From Eupeodes corollae (taxonomy: Eukaryota; Arthropoda; Insecta; Diptera; Syrphidae), in NCBI RefSeq assembly GCF_945859685.1, contig NC_079148.1, positions 27,601,946 to 27,665,945 of the forward strand: a DNA stretch of 64,000 nucleotides. Reading direction: 5' to 3'. Within the stretch, counting starts at the first letter, position 1. Each line of letters begins with the position of its first letter. The position numbers and the translations under genes are program-made. Below the pieces are notes generated by a model. It was not told the origin of the DNA and did not search any database. It was given only the letters and a program-made list of their open reading frames with translations. Shown piece by piece: positions 1-9,819 of the stretch.

Positions 1-457
1 CTAAGCAAGTGAGGAATAAGGCTCTATCCCGAAATGCAAATAAGACACTGTACAAAAATCTTACGGTATGGTACAGAAAACTGGACTTTTTCCAGGTGGA
101 TGAAGGATCTCTTGATATCTTCGAGACGAGGGATCTATTCACGATATATATTCACCGGCTTGTGTCTATTGTACACAATTATTTCAGTTCACCACGGACT
201 TGTCACTGGTCAAAAACCTACGTGTTTAACAATTTATATGGCTAGGTCATGTAGAGCTAATGAACTTCGAAGCTTCAGCCCATGGGGTATTAAACGCTAA
301 GCTTGAGGGAACTATAAGCGGACCCCATCTCCGGTGGAATAATCAAGTTGAAGCCGACACGCTCCGGCTTGGTATTCAAAACTGGAGACAGCAACATAGA
401 AATCGAGTAAGCTGCAGGGATCTATTACTTGACACCCAGGTGCACGATGCGCTGTAG
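1..457 (+). mobile_element. RTE-like LINE, 3' end of ORF2 (relic)
   Basis: This is the C-terminal tail of a non-LTR retrotransposon reverse transcriptase, cut by the window edge. Seen: around 45-160 two frames together give a degraded YGTENWTFS-like stretch, the usual RT/thumb segment (Y-G-S-E-T-W-T). Around 240-455 the frame reads a GHV-like box and then LRWNNQVEADTLRLGIQNWR and a final RDLL...H motif, the typical end of RTE-type ORF2 proteins. At least one frameshift and an internal loss separate the two blocks, so it is dead. Clade assignment rests on motif memory only. The tail motif resembles that of the reversed RTE-like copy near 4.5 kb, but the two are not close copies. Confidence 0.6.
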
Positions 458-474
458 CGCCAAGTTGAATGATG

Positions 475-2756
475 TGGCAGTTCTATGGCTCGAACAAACT
501 TTCAAAGGATGCCTCCTTCTCAAACATGTGCCCATGTCGTGGAGACAGGTTAAAACTAGTTTTTATCCCGAAAGTGGGTAGGTGAGGTCACGAATACGCG
601 AAGGATTTCAGACCAATAAGCTTAACATCTTTTGTGCTTAAAAACCTTTGAGCGCATTTTTGATTACCATATTAGAGAAATCCTAGTTGGACGACCTCTC
701 GAAAGCTCTCAGCATGCTTATCTTAAGGACAAATCTACGCAGACTGCCCTCCATGAGGTAGTGCGCACGGTAGAACAAACAATCCATTATAAGGAATTTA
801 CTCTTGCCAGCTTCCTAGACATAGAAGGTGCTTTTAACAACGTCCTTACCGAATCCTTAGAAGAATCGCTCGTTAAGTTCGGTGTAGAAGTCTTCGCAAC
901 AAAACACGTTCCCCTACTCAGTGTTTCGCCTCTCCTATAGCTTCTGGTCATGGATACAATTCTCGTTAAATTAGAGAGATGTGGAGTGAAGGCGGTAGCC
1001 TATGATTCGGATGATTTGGTGCTATTGGTGTCAGGAAAGCACACCTCTGTGATTAATGAAATCACGGAGTCAGCTTTGAAAAAAGTTAGCAGCTGGGCCA
1101 CGAGTTGTGGACTAGGAGTTAACCAAAATAAAACTGAACTGTTGTTCTTTACCACCAAAACTAAAGTACCGCCCTTCCACTACCCCGACTCAACGGTCAA
1201 ATCCTATCATTGTCTTCCAGTGCAAAATATTTGGCAGTTATACTCGACCCTAAACTAAACTCGAAACTTAATATTGAAGTACGGGTTAAGAAGGCCTGTG
1301 TTGCCATCTGCGGATGCAACAAAACTTTCTGCAAAAAGTGGGGACTTCTGTCGAAGATGATTTTATGGACGTACACAGCCGTAGTACGTCCAATCCTAAC
1401 ATATGGTTAGATTGTGTGGTGGCCTGCTCTTAGCAAACCTATAATATGGATAAGCTAAAGAAGGTTCAGAGAACAGCTTGCGTGGGCACTACAATGGGCA
1501 ATGCGTACTTGCCCAACGGACGCCTTAAACGTAATTTTGGATCTTCTACCAATCGACCTTTTTATCAAATACATAGTTTCCTGCAGCGCTATTAGGCTGA
1601 AGGAATCAAACAGCTGGTTGTCAAAACCTTATGGTCACAGCCACACAACGAAATTGAATCCCTCAGATATTATCTCGGTAGACATTGACTACTGCACTCC
1701 TACTTTGAGCCTTAGTAAGTGTTTTAAGGTTATTTTCCCATCCAGAGAAGATTGGGAGGATGACATCGTGTCGATAGGTTTCGACACAACCATCTTTACT
1801 GACGGCTCAAAAATAGAGTGCGGAGTTGGTTCTGGGATATTTTCTGAGTCCCTAAATGTAGCGAAATCCTTTAGGCTTCCTGACTTTGCTAGCGTTTTTC
1901 AGGCTGAATTGCTAGCAATAAGGGAGGCATGTAAGATACTTAAACAAAGCCCAAACCAAAACCGAAATGCGGCTATCTTCACAGACACTCAGGCAGCTGT
2001 CAAAGCCATTAACTCGGCCACATCCTCATCTAAATTGATCCAGTAATGTCGCGATGAGCTTGCGAGCCTGAATATTAACAACAGTGTCACCCTGATATGG
2101 GTTCCGGGCCATAGTAGTATCGTGGGAAATGAACGGGCTGACGAGCTAGCCAGGCAATAATCGGCCCTTAATAGCTCACTTGCGGAAATGGTTAACATTC
2201 CTCTTGGTGATATGAAGAGTACAATCTTTTCTATCTACCAAACTAAATCAAACCGAAGGTGGAGCAGTTTTTCCAACTGCATTGTATCTAGGAAGATATG
2301 GCCCACCTATAATAAAACCCGTACAAACGATATTCTATGCAGGCCAAGGCAAGGCATAGCCAGGATTGTTGCGGTTTGTACCGGACATTGGCCTATAGGA
2401 GTTCATGCGGAGAAGTTGGGTATCTTCCACAACACCTTTTGCCGTCGTTGTAGTGACTAAAGAGAAAGTGAAACGATAATCCATTGCCTCTGCAAATGTC
2501 CTGCTTTGGCAAACACTAGAATGAAATTCTTTGGAAAAGCATTCTTTCACGAACTTGATGAGCTATCTGAGACAAAGATTAGAGACCTAATCTTTTTTCT
2601 CAATGCGACAAAATGGCTCTTACATAATCGCTATTAAGCTTCTCTATAAATCTTTCCCTTTCTATCACAGGTCAAACGAGTTTTTGGTATCAAAACCGCG
2701 CACTAATGCGCTAATTTGATATCAGGCTAGGTTGCCTTGAGATAGCCATTTCTACC
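475..2756 (+). mobile_element. I/LOA-type LINE with RNase H, family 1 copy 1 (5'-truncated, dead)
   Basis: This is a non-LTR retrotransposon ORF2 relic covering reverse transcriptase, RNase H and a C-terminal zinc knuckle. Seen in order: MSWRQVKT and DFRPISLTSFVLKTFERI (about 535-660), SQHAYLKDKSTQTALHE and FLDIEGAFNNV (about 705-845), and the catalytic box read as AYDSDDLVLLVSG (about 995-1035; the second copy has AYVDD). The RNase H block follows at about 1790-2160: FTDGSK, QAELLAIREACK, FTDTQAAVKAI, and a WVPGHSS...ADELA-like end. A C-X2-C...H...C knuckle lies near 2440-2510. Stops at 2044-2046, 2158-2160 and 2458-2460 and several frameshifts disable it. It has also lost the GVPQGGVVSP-type segment near 925, which the reverse-strand copy at 52.3-54.0 kb keeps. 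Families with RNase H after RT are known from the I and LOA clades; finer placement is inference. Confidence 0.85.
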
Positions 2757-3482
2757 TAACTATCTGTACTAAGTTTTCCGGCTAAATCCAACAATATTTC
2801 AACTCACCACTGAATTTAAAAATGATACAATTTCACCACAGTGTATTGTACATTTTGGAAAGATCCAAGAATCGCTTTATTTTCGCCCTCTTAATTCTAG
2901 ACAGTGGCGCCTTTTGTTTTCATTATTGCTTCACTTCATAATCCACTCTTGTAAACTATGTGTCAATTTATTTCTAGCTATAGTGGGTGCGCCACGCCAC
3001 GCCATCCACGCCAACGGGTCTATTCGTGCACATTGATGCGATTTTCTAGAAAATGGCTTGGCTACTACAACTCGAGCAGAGCGGCAAGAAAATTGATTCC
3101 CCCGAGTGAATAGAAAAATCGTTCTTCTTGCATTTATATTGTTCGGCCAAAAAGAAGATATTCCATCGAGAAGAAGAAGAGCAACAAAAAGCTTCAGCTA
3201 TAAAGTTACCATAGACCAGAAAGATATTGCCCCGTTCTCATCCCGTTCCGTTCCGTCCCTTACCGTCATTGTCATCATTTCGCATCGGTCGCATCAGTAT
3301 CAGTTTCAATACAGTATAGAAGACCGAGTTGCCCAGGAAGTAGAAGTTGTGCGATGGCAATTTTGATTGCCACTTCTTTGTCAAAGGATGCGAAGAAATA
3401 ATATTGATGAAACAATCCGTAAATGGATTTTTCAATTTGACTATGCATTCAGTTGAGTGGATGGAATGTTCATATATGGATG

Positions 3483-3507
3483 GAATCGAATCGAATCGAA
3501 TCGAATT
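3483..3507. repeat. (GAATC)n microsatellite
   Basis: Four perfect GAATC units followed by one GAATT. Confidence 0.9.
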
Positions 3508-3642
3508 GAAATTGGATACGATATTTATACCTATACGTTCAAAGTTCATATGCACAAGTTGGTTGCAAAGTTCAAAAAGTCAATATGGAAAAATGGTTGT
3601 TTTCTTTTATTTTTGGAAAAATTCACATTTATGTACGAGTGT

Positions 3643-3670
3643 GATACTGATGCTGATACTGATGCTGATT
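3643..3670. repeat. GATACT/GATGCT hexamer repeat
   Basis: Alternating GATACT and GATGCT units, two of each, then a partial unit. Confidence 0.85.
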
Positions 3671-4429
3671 GAGTGAATCAGAATTGAAAGTTGCAAGCTA
3701 TTTAGATAGACATTTAAATTGTTTGGATATTTGAGCTTTGTCCGATAAGATTTATGTTAAGTTTCTGTTGTTTCCTGTTTTGTATTTTTATATCACTTTA
3801 AATAAGGATAACCAGAAGGAGGACAAAAATCGTATGTCAAGTTGGGATTGATGTAATTGTTCAGTTCTTTTGATGGGATTATTTATTATGTAGATGGTGG
3901 TAGACAATATTCTACTTCTGGAATAACTTTGAAGTAATGGTCGGACTTTGTCTTAAGTAAACTTTATTTGTGTGAAGAGCACAAAGTCTAAAAAAAAACC
4001 TTCTTAGCTTTCAAATAATTTCTGATATGATTCATTCCTCTTACTGAATAAGTCTAAAATTATTTGAGGAGATGGATTGACTATTTTGTGTAGTTAGCCA
4101 AAGCGTAGGATTCAGATGTGCAAAACATCAAATAATTATACGAAATCAGCTTAGTAATTTTCTCAAAAGAATATGCCATGCATATCAACACCCCATTGCA
4201 AGTTATCAAGGGATGATAATGGTAGATAAAGTTGTGAAGACATTTTGGAAGAGTCGAAAAGTTACAGATATTGTAAAGCTTGTAACCTTTTTTTTTGCAG
4301 TCTCAAGGGCAAGTGCTGCTCATGATATAACATTTCAAGCTACTGAACATGTCTAGTTTTTGGAAAGTAAGCAAAGAAGACCATTAATTGAACGATAAAT
4401 TGTGGTTCTAATAAGACGGGACCAAAACT

Positions 4430-5235
4430 TACTTACTTAATGTGGTGCTACAGTCCTGTGTTAACTAGGGCCCCACCTTACAAACTTTTCCATCTAGCTC
4501 GGTCATTAGCTCGATGTCTCCAGTTTCGCGCTCTAAGTTGGAGGAAGTCATCTTCCACTTGTGCGCTCCACCTGATTCGGGGTCATCTTCTACAGCGGGG
4601 ATAATGAGGGTCTTATATAGCGACACTTTGGTCCCTCGAGAGAGGGTTTTGCTAATAAATTGTTTTCTTAGCCCAAAGAAACGGCGATTTGCAAGAGTTT
4701 TTCTTCGTTTGATCTCAGCGCTGGTGTGTTTTTCTGCGTTAATAGCGGAGCCTAGGTAGACGAAGTCCTTGACTACCTCAAAGTTAAGTCAGTCGATGGT
4801 CACGTTTTGACCAAGACGTCGTTGTTCTTGACGACAGCATATACTTTGTTTTGTCCTCACTAACCGTGAAACCGATTATGTCAATGTCGTCAGCATATGC
4901 TAGTAATTGGACAGACTTTTGAAAGTGTTGATATAAGAGCTCTGCACAGTTCTTTTAAGTACGATGTTAAAAAAATCGCATGCCAAAACTAGTTAGGGCT
5001 CTATACAGCTCGTCTCTGTAGATGCTGTCATATGCTGACTTGAAATCGATGAAAAAATGGTGGGTTTCGATTTGATGTTTTTGGGGTTTCGATTTGATGT
5101 TCTTGGGTTTTTTTTTCAGGATCTGCCATAATGTGAATATTTGATGGACTGCGGACTTTCCTGGTCTAAAACCACACTGATAAGGAACTATCAGGCTGTT
5201 GACGATGGGCTTTAGACATTCAAGTATTAAGTGGA
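4430..5235 (-). mobile_element. RTE-like LINE 3' half (relic)
   Basis: Read on the minus strand, 5' to 3': PYQCGFRPGKS (about 5170-5195), IDFKSAYDSIYR with a partial microsatellite-like duplication just upstream (about 5000-5110), LLAYADDIDIIG (about 4875-4910; the catalytic YADD box of RT is intact), VEDDFLQLRARNWR near 4535-4560, and a non-coding 3' end of about 45 bases closing in TTAAGTAAGTAAG. The middle of RT between the polymerase blocks is deleted, and frameshifts occur near 4790. The (TAAG)n-type tail instead of poly-A is typical of RTE-clade LINEs. The same family recurs at 34.6-36.1 kb and again at the right edge of the window. The 3' end matters because the SINE copies share it (see findings). 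Confidence 0.75.
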
Positions 5236-5289
5236 AAAGATTTTGTAAGTTTATTTTCTATAGTTTATGCAGTTTAGAGGGTCTCGTGT

Positions 5290-6175
5290 TTGTCAATAAT
5301 TGAAAGTGTGATATTTACGAAAATGAGTCGCTCAACTATCGCACAACTCATTTCTGCTACAGCCACATAGGGTGCTTTAAGAACGAATTATGGTTTACAT
5401 AATCGTCCAACTACGGAAGCATTTTCTAAAATTGTCAAGCAATTTAAAGAGACTGGATTAGTTATGGATGTTGAAAGGCTTGTGCATCATCGTTTCGCTA
5501 GTACCACTTTCAGTGTAAGTATGCTGCTGTAAGTGAAAGTCTTGCAAAAGACCCGAATGTGTCCATTTCTCGTCGTTCTTAGGAATAGGGACTGTCTTGC
5601 AGCACATTGTCGTATTTTGCATTTGGATCTACACCTACATCCACAACAACTGAAACCAGCTGACTGTTCACAACGTTGTCGTAGATACGTCTAATGGGTG
5701 CTTGAACAACAAGGCACATATCTCACTAATACGTAAATAAACAAAACTGTCGTAATTGGGGTTCTGAAAATCCTCAAGTTATTGAAAAAAGTAACTGTTT
5801 AGTGCGCTTTTTGGTCCGAAAGTGTGATTGGACCTTACTTTTTCGAAAACGACTGTTACCGTCAATAAGGAGCGCTATGGCCATATGATAACCGCCTTGT
5901 TTTTTGCCTGCTATTGGAGAATACGACTTGGAGAATGTGTGGTTTTAATAAGACTGTGCCACATGCCACACAACTCGTGCTAATATGGACTTATTCCAAG
6001 AGACATTTCCTGACGACGTAATTACTCGTAGTGGAGATATCAACTGGATTGCTTTTTGTCAACCTTTAACTCTTGAGCACTTCAAAAACAACATTCGTCG
6101 AGTTATGGCTGAAATACCGCCCGATATGTGTCGAAAAGTAGTCGAAAATTACCTAAAACAAATCGATGCTTGCAA
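5290..6175 (+). mobile_element. Rosa/mariner-like transposon relic (3'-truncated)
   Basis: A decayed transposase gene of the Tc1/mariner superfamily. Seen: a possible start at 5324 with MSRSTIAQLI, RPTTEAFSKIVKQFKETG (about 5408-5455, DNA-binding half), AKDPNVSISRRS (about 5545-5580), a degraded GPYFF (about 5830), KTVPHAT (about 5955, counterpart of the QQDGATCHTA block), FPDDVITRSGDINW (about 6005-6050), then IPPDMCRKVVENYLK near the C terminus. Stops and shifts are frequent: 5369 and 5581 carry stops, and the PPRSCDLTPLD block after 6050 is deleted. The frame stops matching at about 6175, where an I/LOA-type LINE begins in the same orientation. A sister copy lies at 43.24-43.86 kb. This is an old, inactive copy. 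Confidence 0.75.
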
Positions 6176-7972
6176 CAAAGTGGTTTTCTATCCTCTCCCC
6201 TATGGTATCTAGTGGTGAATGAAATCCTAACTAGCCTGGATAGATGGAGGGTTTTAGAGTGATATCATATGCGGATGACTTGGCTTTAGCGGTTTCAGGA
6301 AAGCATCTTTACACCTTAGAAGAACTCTTACAAAATGCCTTAGCCAGATTACCATTTGGACTACTCGGTGTAGACTGCGTGTTAACCCGCACAAAGCTGA
6401 TTTAGTCCTATTTTGGAGGAAATACAAAATTCGTTTTGTTAACCTTCCCTATATTAAAGGAATCCAATTAAAATGTTCTGACGAGGCTCAGTAAATAAAT
6501 AAATAAATTGGGTGGCGCAATAGTACATGGAGAACTAGGGCCTAGTGACTGACAACTCTCAACCATTCCTGTGCTCGAGTTCTGCTGTCAGGGATGAAGG
6601 GACAGTTTTAAGCCGAATCAGAATGACTATTTTGAGAAAGCACTTTTCATGACAAGGATTACTCTTGGAGAAATGGCCAATTCCTCGCAAGAGGCAGTAC
6701 CCGTGAAAAAAACCTTTAGATGTCATAGGCAGGGATCGAACCCAAAACCTCTGAAAAGACAGTCGAACGAACTAACCATCATGCCACGGGTACAACGAGG
6801 CTAAGTACCTGGGTCTTTTTTAAGATTCAAAACTAAATTGGAAACTCAATGTACAAGAAAGAGTCAAAAAAGCTATTGAAGCTCTCTTTTCTTGATAAAA
6901 AGCTATTGGTAATAAGTGGGGCTTAGAACCCAGACCGATTTAAACGTACGGTGTGGTAGTATGGTGAACTGCTTTAGAGAAAGTTATAAACTGCGACAAA
7001 TTAAAGTAAGCCCAACGTTCAGCTATGTAAATATAAGCGGATCGCTTACCCCACCTGCTGCACTGGACACTTTACTCTACCTAACACCTCTTGACATATT
7101 TAGCAAACAAATAGCTGCAAGCTCTGCTATTCGCCTCAAAGCTTTGTCGCAGTGGACTCTCATTCCCAATCATTGTAGAGTGTTGCAGTCGGAACTTTTG
7201 GCGATAAAAAAGTCTTGTCCTGGCTTCATGAAAACCTAATATCAACATCTGATATCTGTATCTTCTAAGATAGTCAGGCCGCTACCAAATTTCTGGACTC
7301 TGTCTCTACAAACTCTATAACAGTCCACAACTGTCGATCATATCTAATGGAGATGGCACAACAGTTTAATATTCACCTTTGCTGGGTGCCGGGCCATAGA
7401 GACATTCCAGGTCATCGTAAGGCAGATGAACTCGCTAGGAACGGTACAGTACAACCCATTCTATCACGTTTGGAAAATACTGGCATACCAATCGCTACAT
7501 GTAAACTGCTGCTAATGCAAGACGCTGTGAGGAGGGCAGGCACCAGGTGGAACAACATCACCACGTGTCAGGTCACAAAAAACATCTGGCCAACACTGGA
7601 TTTAAAACGTTCAAGGTGCTTGCTCTCTTTAAACAGATCGCATATAAGCTCGTCTAATAGGAAAGCACGCCACGTGGCTTTTCGTATTCTCAAATGACTT
7701 TTGCAGAAGCTATATAGACGAGGAAGAGGATGAAACAGTTCTTCACCTTCTCTTTAAATGCCTTGCTGTAGCTTAACGCAAGAATTTCCTAGGAGAATTC
7801 TTCTAATCATATTAGCATAATCAGCCTCTCACGTTTCATAAGGGACTCAAAGTGGTTTCATTGAGCTTAAAAGGAAGCCTCGAGATTCATGTGGTATCAC
7901 AATGGGTCAATAAACTGGCCTGAGTGTGTCCTTCTCCATCACGGACAGCCACTTTAACTTAACCTAGTCTAA
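6176..7972 (+). mobile_element. I/LOA-type LINE, family 2 copy 1, split by a SINE
   Basis: A 5'-truncated LINE beginning within RT. Seen: VVFYPLPYG (counterpart of the GGVLSPLLW box) at 6181-6207, VISYADDLALAVSGKH at about 6260-6303 with the YADD catalytic box intact, and SDEAQ at about 6480. It resumes after the inserted SINE with EAKYLG (about 6798) and PAALDTLLYLTPLDIFSKQ (about 7060-7110). The RNase H remnant reads LQSELLAIKKSC (about 7185-7215), EMAQQFNIHLCWVPGH (about 7350-7395) and KADELARNGTV (about 7420-7450). The C-terminal LDLKRSRCLLSL follows at about 7595-7630. Stops at 6210 and 7237 and multiple shifts disable it. The 3' untranslated end runs to a CTTAACTTAACC stretch near 7965. 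The closest relative in the window is the copy at 46.7-48.65 kb. Confidence 0.8.
6494..6794 (-). mobile_element. tRNA-derived SINE (full-length), in a LINE
   Basis: Read on the minus strand: a tRNA-like head at about 6720-6794 with B-box GGTTCGATCCC and A-box-like TGGCATGATGG, a body of about 180 bases, and an ATTTATTTATTTA tail. Flanks: ACGAGGCTCAGTA at 6481-6493 and ACGAGGCTAAGTA at 6795-6807, a 13-bp target-site duplication with one mismatch. The host LINE frame (SDEA... / ...EAKYLG) can be followed through this duplication, so the SINE landed in an already existing LINE. Confidence 0.9.
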
Positions 7973-8206
7973 ACTGTATGACCCGTCACAATGAAGCTCT
8001 GATTTTTGAAGTTCCTTTCAGTTTTTTTTCAGATGGTGTACTGTGGCGTATGAGTGACAAATTAGAAACATTTTTTCAATGTTAAATCAGAAAACGGAGT
8101 AGAAGAGAGTTTGATATAAATTTATAAATCTTTTTCAATATTGCCCTGAAGCGAAACTTGATTGCAGAATTTAAAGAAACTCAAATCATACTCATATCTT
8201 ATTATA

Positions 8207-9486
8207 AAGGGTGATTTTTTTGAGGTTAGGATTTTCATGCATTAGTATTTGACAGATCACGCGGGATTTCAGACATGGTGTCAAAGAGAAAGATGCTCAG
8301 TATGCTTTGACATTTCATCATGAATAGACTTACTAACGAGCAACGCTTGCAAATCATTGAATTTTATTACCAAAATCAGTGTTCGGTTTGAAATGTGTTT
8401 CGCGCTTTACGTCCGATTTATGATCTACATTATCGACCAAGTGAGCAAACAATTAATGCGATTGTGACCAAGTTTCGCGCTCAGTTTACTTTATTGGACA
8501 TTAAACCAACCACACGAATGCGTACAGTGCGTTCAGAAGAGAATATTGCGTCTGTTTCTGAGAGTGTTGCTGAAGACCGTGAAATGTCGATTCGTCGCCG
8601 TTCGCAGCAATTGGGTTTGTGTTATTCGACCACATGGAAGATTTTACGCAAAGATCTTGGTGTAAAACCGTATAAAATACAGCTCTTGCAAGAACTGAAG
8701 CCGAACGATCTGCCACAACGTCGAATTTTCAGTGAATGGGCCCTAGAAAAGTTGGCAGAAAATCCGCTTTTTTATCGACATTTCTGGTTGAATGGCTACG
8801 TAAATAAGCAAAATTGCCGCATTTGGAGTGAAGAGCAACCAGAAGCCGTTCAAGAACTGCCCATGCATCCCGAAAAATGCACTGTTTGGTGTGGTTTGTA
8901 CGCTGGTGGAATCATTGGACCGTATTTTTTCAAAGATGCTGTTGGACGCAACGTTACGGTGAATGGCGGTCGCTATCGTTCAATGCTAGCAAACTTTTTG
9001 TTGCCAAAAATGGAAGAACTGAACTTGGTTGACATGTGGTTTCAACAAGATGGCGCTACATGCCACACAGCTCGCGATTCTATGGCCATTTTGAGGGAAA
9101 ACTTCGGAGAACAATTCATCTCAAGGAATGGACCGGTAAGTTGGCCACCAAGATCATGCGATTTGACGCCCTTAGACTATTTTTTGTGGGGCTACGTCAA
9201 GTCTAAAGTCTACACAAATAAGCCAGCAACTATTCCAGCTTTGGAAGACAACATTTCCGAAGAAATTCGGGCTATTCCGGCCGAAATGCTCGAAAAAGTT
9301 ACCCAAAATTGGACTTTCCGAATGGACCACCCAAGACGCAGCCGCGGTCAAAATTTAACTGAAATTGTCTTCAAAAAGTAAATGTCATGGACCAATCTAA
9401 CGTTTCAAATAAAGAATCGATGAGATTTTGCAAATTTTATGCGTTTTTTTTTTTAAAAGTTCTCAAGCTCTTAAAAAATCACCGTG
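8207..9486 (+). mobile_element. Rosa-like (DD41D-type) mariner element, both ends present
   Basis: A 1280-bp DNA transposon flanked by TA at 8205-8206 and 9487-9488, the usual Tc1/mariner target duplication. The left end reads AAGGGTGATTTTTTTGAG; the right end, reverse-complemented, reads CACGGTGATTTTTTAAGAG, so the termini share a GGTGATTTTTT core in inverted orientation with looser similarity inward. One transposase gene fills the interior. The left terminus is the same as that of the relic starting at 45767. It is the best-preserved element of the window, but the transposase is defective (see next entry). Confidence 0.88.
8320..9381 (+). pseudogene. Mariner-superfamily transposase, one stop and one catalytic loss
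   Basis: The product would cut and paste the element in the nucleus through a DDE/D catalytic domain. I start at the ATG at 8320 (MNRLTNEQRLQIIEFYYQN), 353 codons in frame, because these residues look like the N-terminal helix-turn-helix of this family; the frame meets TGA at 8392-8394 and is then open from 8395. A single C-to-T change from CGA (Arg) would explain that stop. Domains: two DNA-binding helices (residues about 1-110, with RRRSQQLGLCYST), then the catalytic core with YFFKDAVGRNVTVNGGRY, WFQQDGATCHTA (second Asp) and PPRSCDLTPLDYFLWGYV. From the QQDG Asp there are 41 residues to the Asp of PLDYF (36 to that of CDL). The first catalytic motif (SDEAHFW in the 46-kb relative) is missing: FYR joins directly to HFWLNGY at 8778/8779, an in-frame deletion. 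The protein is therefore inactive even if the stop were bypassed. Confidence 0.88.
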
Positions 9487-9619
9487 TAGTTGAAGTGAAA
9501 AACATAAAAAAATGGCTCGTATTGTTTACTATTCAAAGAATGTCTTGTCCAAATAAAAATATATGAGTTAAAGTAAATTGATTTTCATAAATTTGTTCAC
9601 TACAATTTCTCTCATGCCT

Positions 9620-9819
9620 NNNNNNNNNNNNNNNNNNNNNNNNNNNNNNNNNNNNNNNNNNNNNNNNNNNNNNNNNNNNNNNNNNNNNNNNNNNNNNNNN
9701 NNNNNNNNNNNNNNNNNNNNNNNNNNNNNNNNNNNNNNNNNNNNNNNNNNNNNNNNNNNNNNNNNNNNNNNNNNNNNNNNNNNNNNNNNNNNNNNNNNNN
9801 NNNNNNNNNNNNNNNNNNN
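9620..9819. other. Assembly gap (200 N)
   Basis: Exactly 200 undetermined bases inside the C-terminal part of the Jockey ORF2. The round number suggests a placeholder gap, so the true length is unknown. Confidence 0.98.

Larger units (their letters stand above)
2757..4430. other. No gene or recognisable element
   Basis: No recognisable exon or transposon motif on either strand. Open frames here (for example 3106-3366 plus and 3238-3555 minus) overlap each other on opposite strands and lack any family signature. Two short microsatellites lie inside it and are listed separately. Confidence 0.5.
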
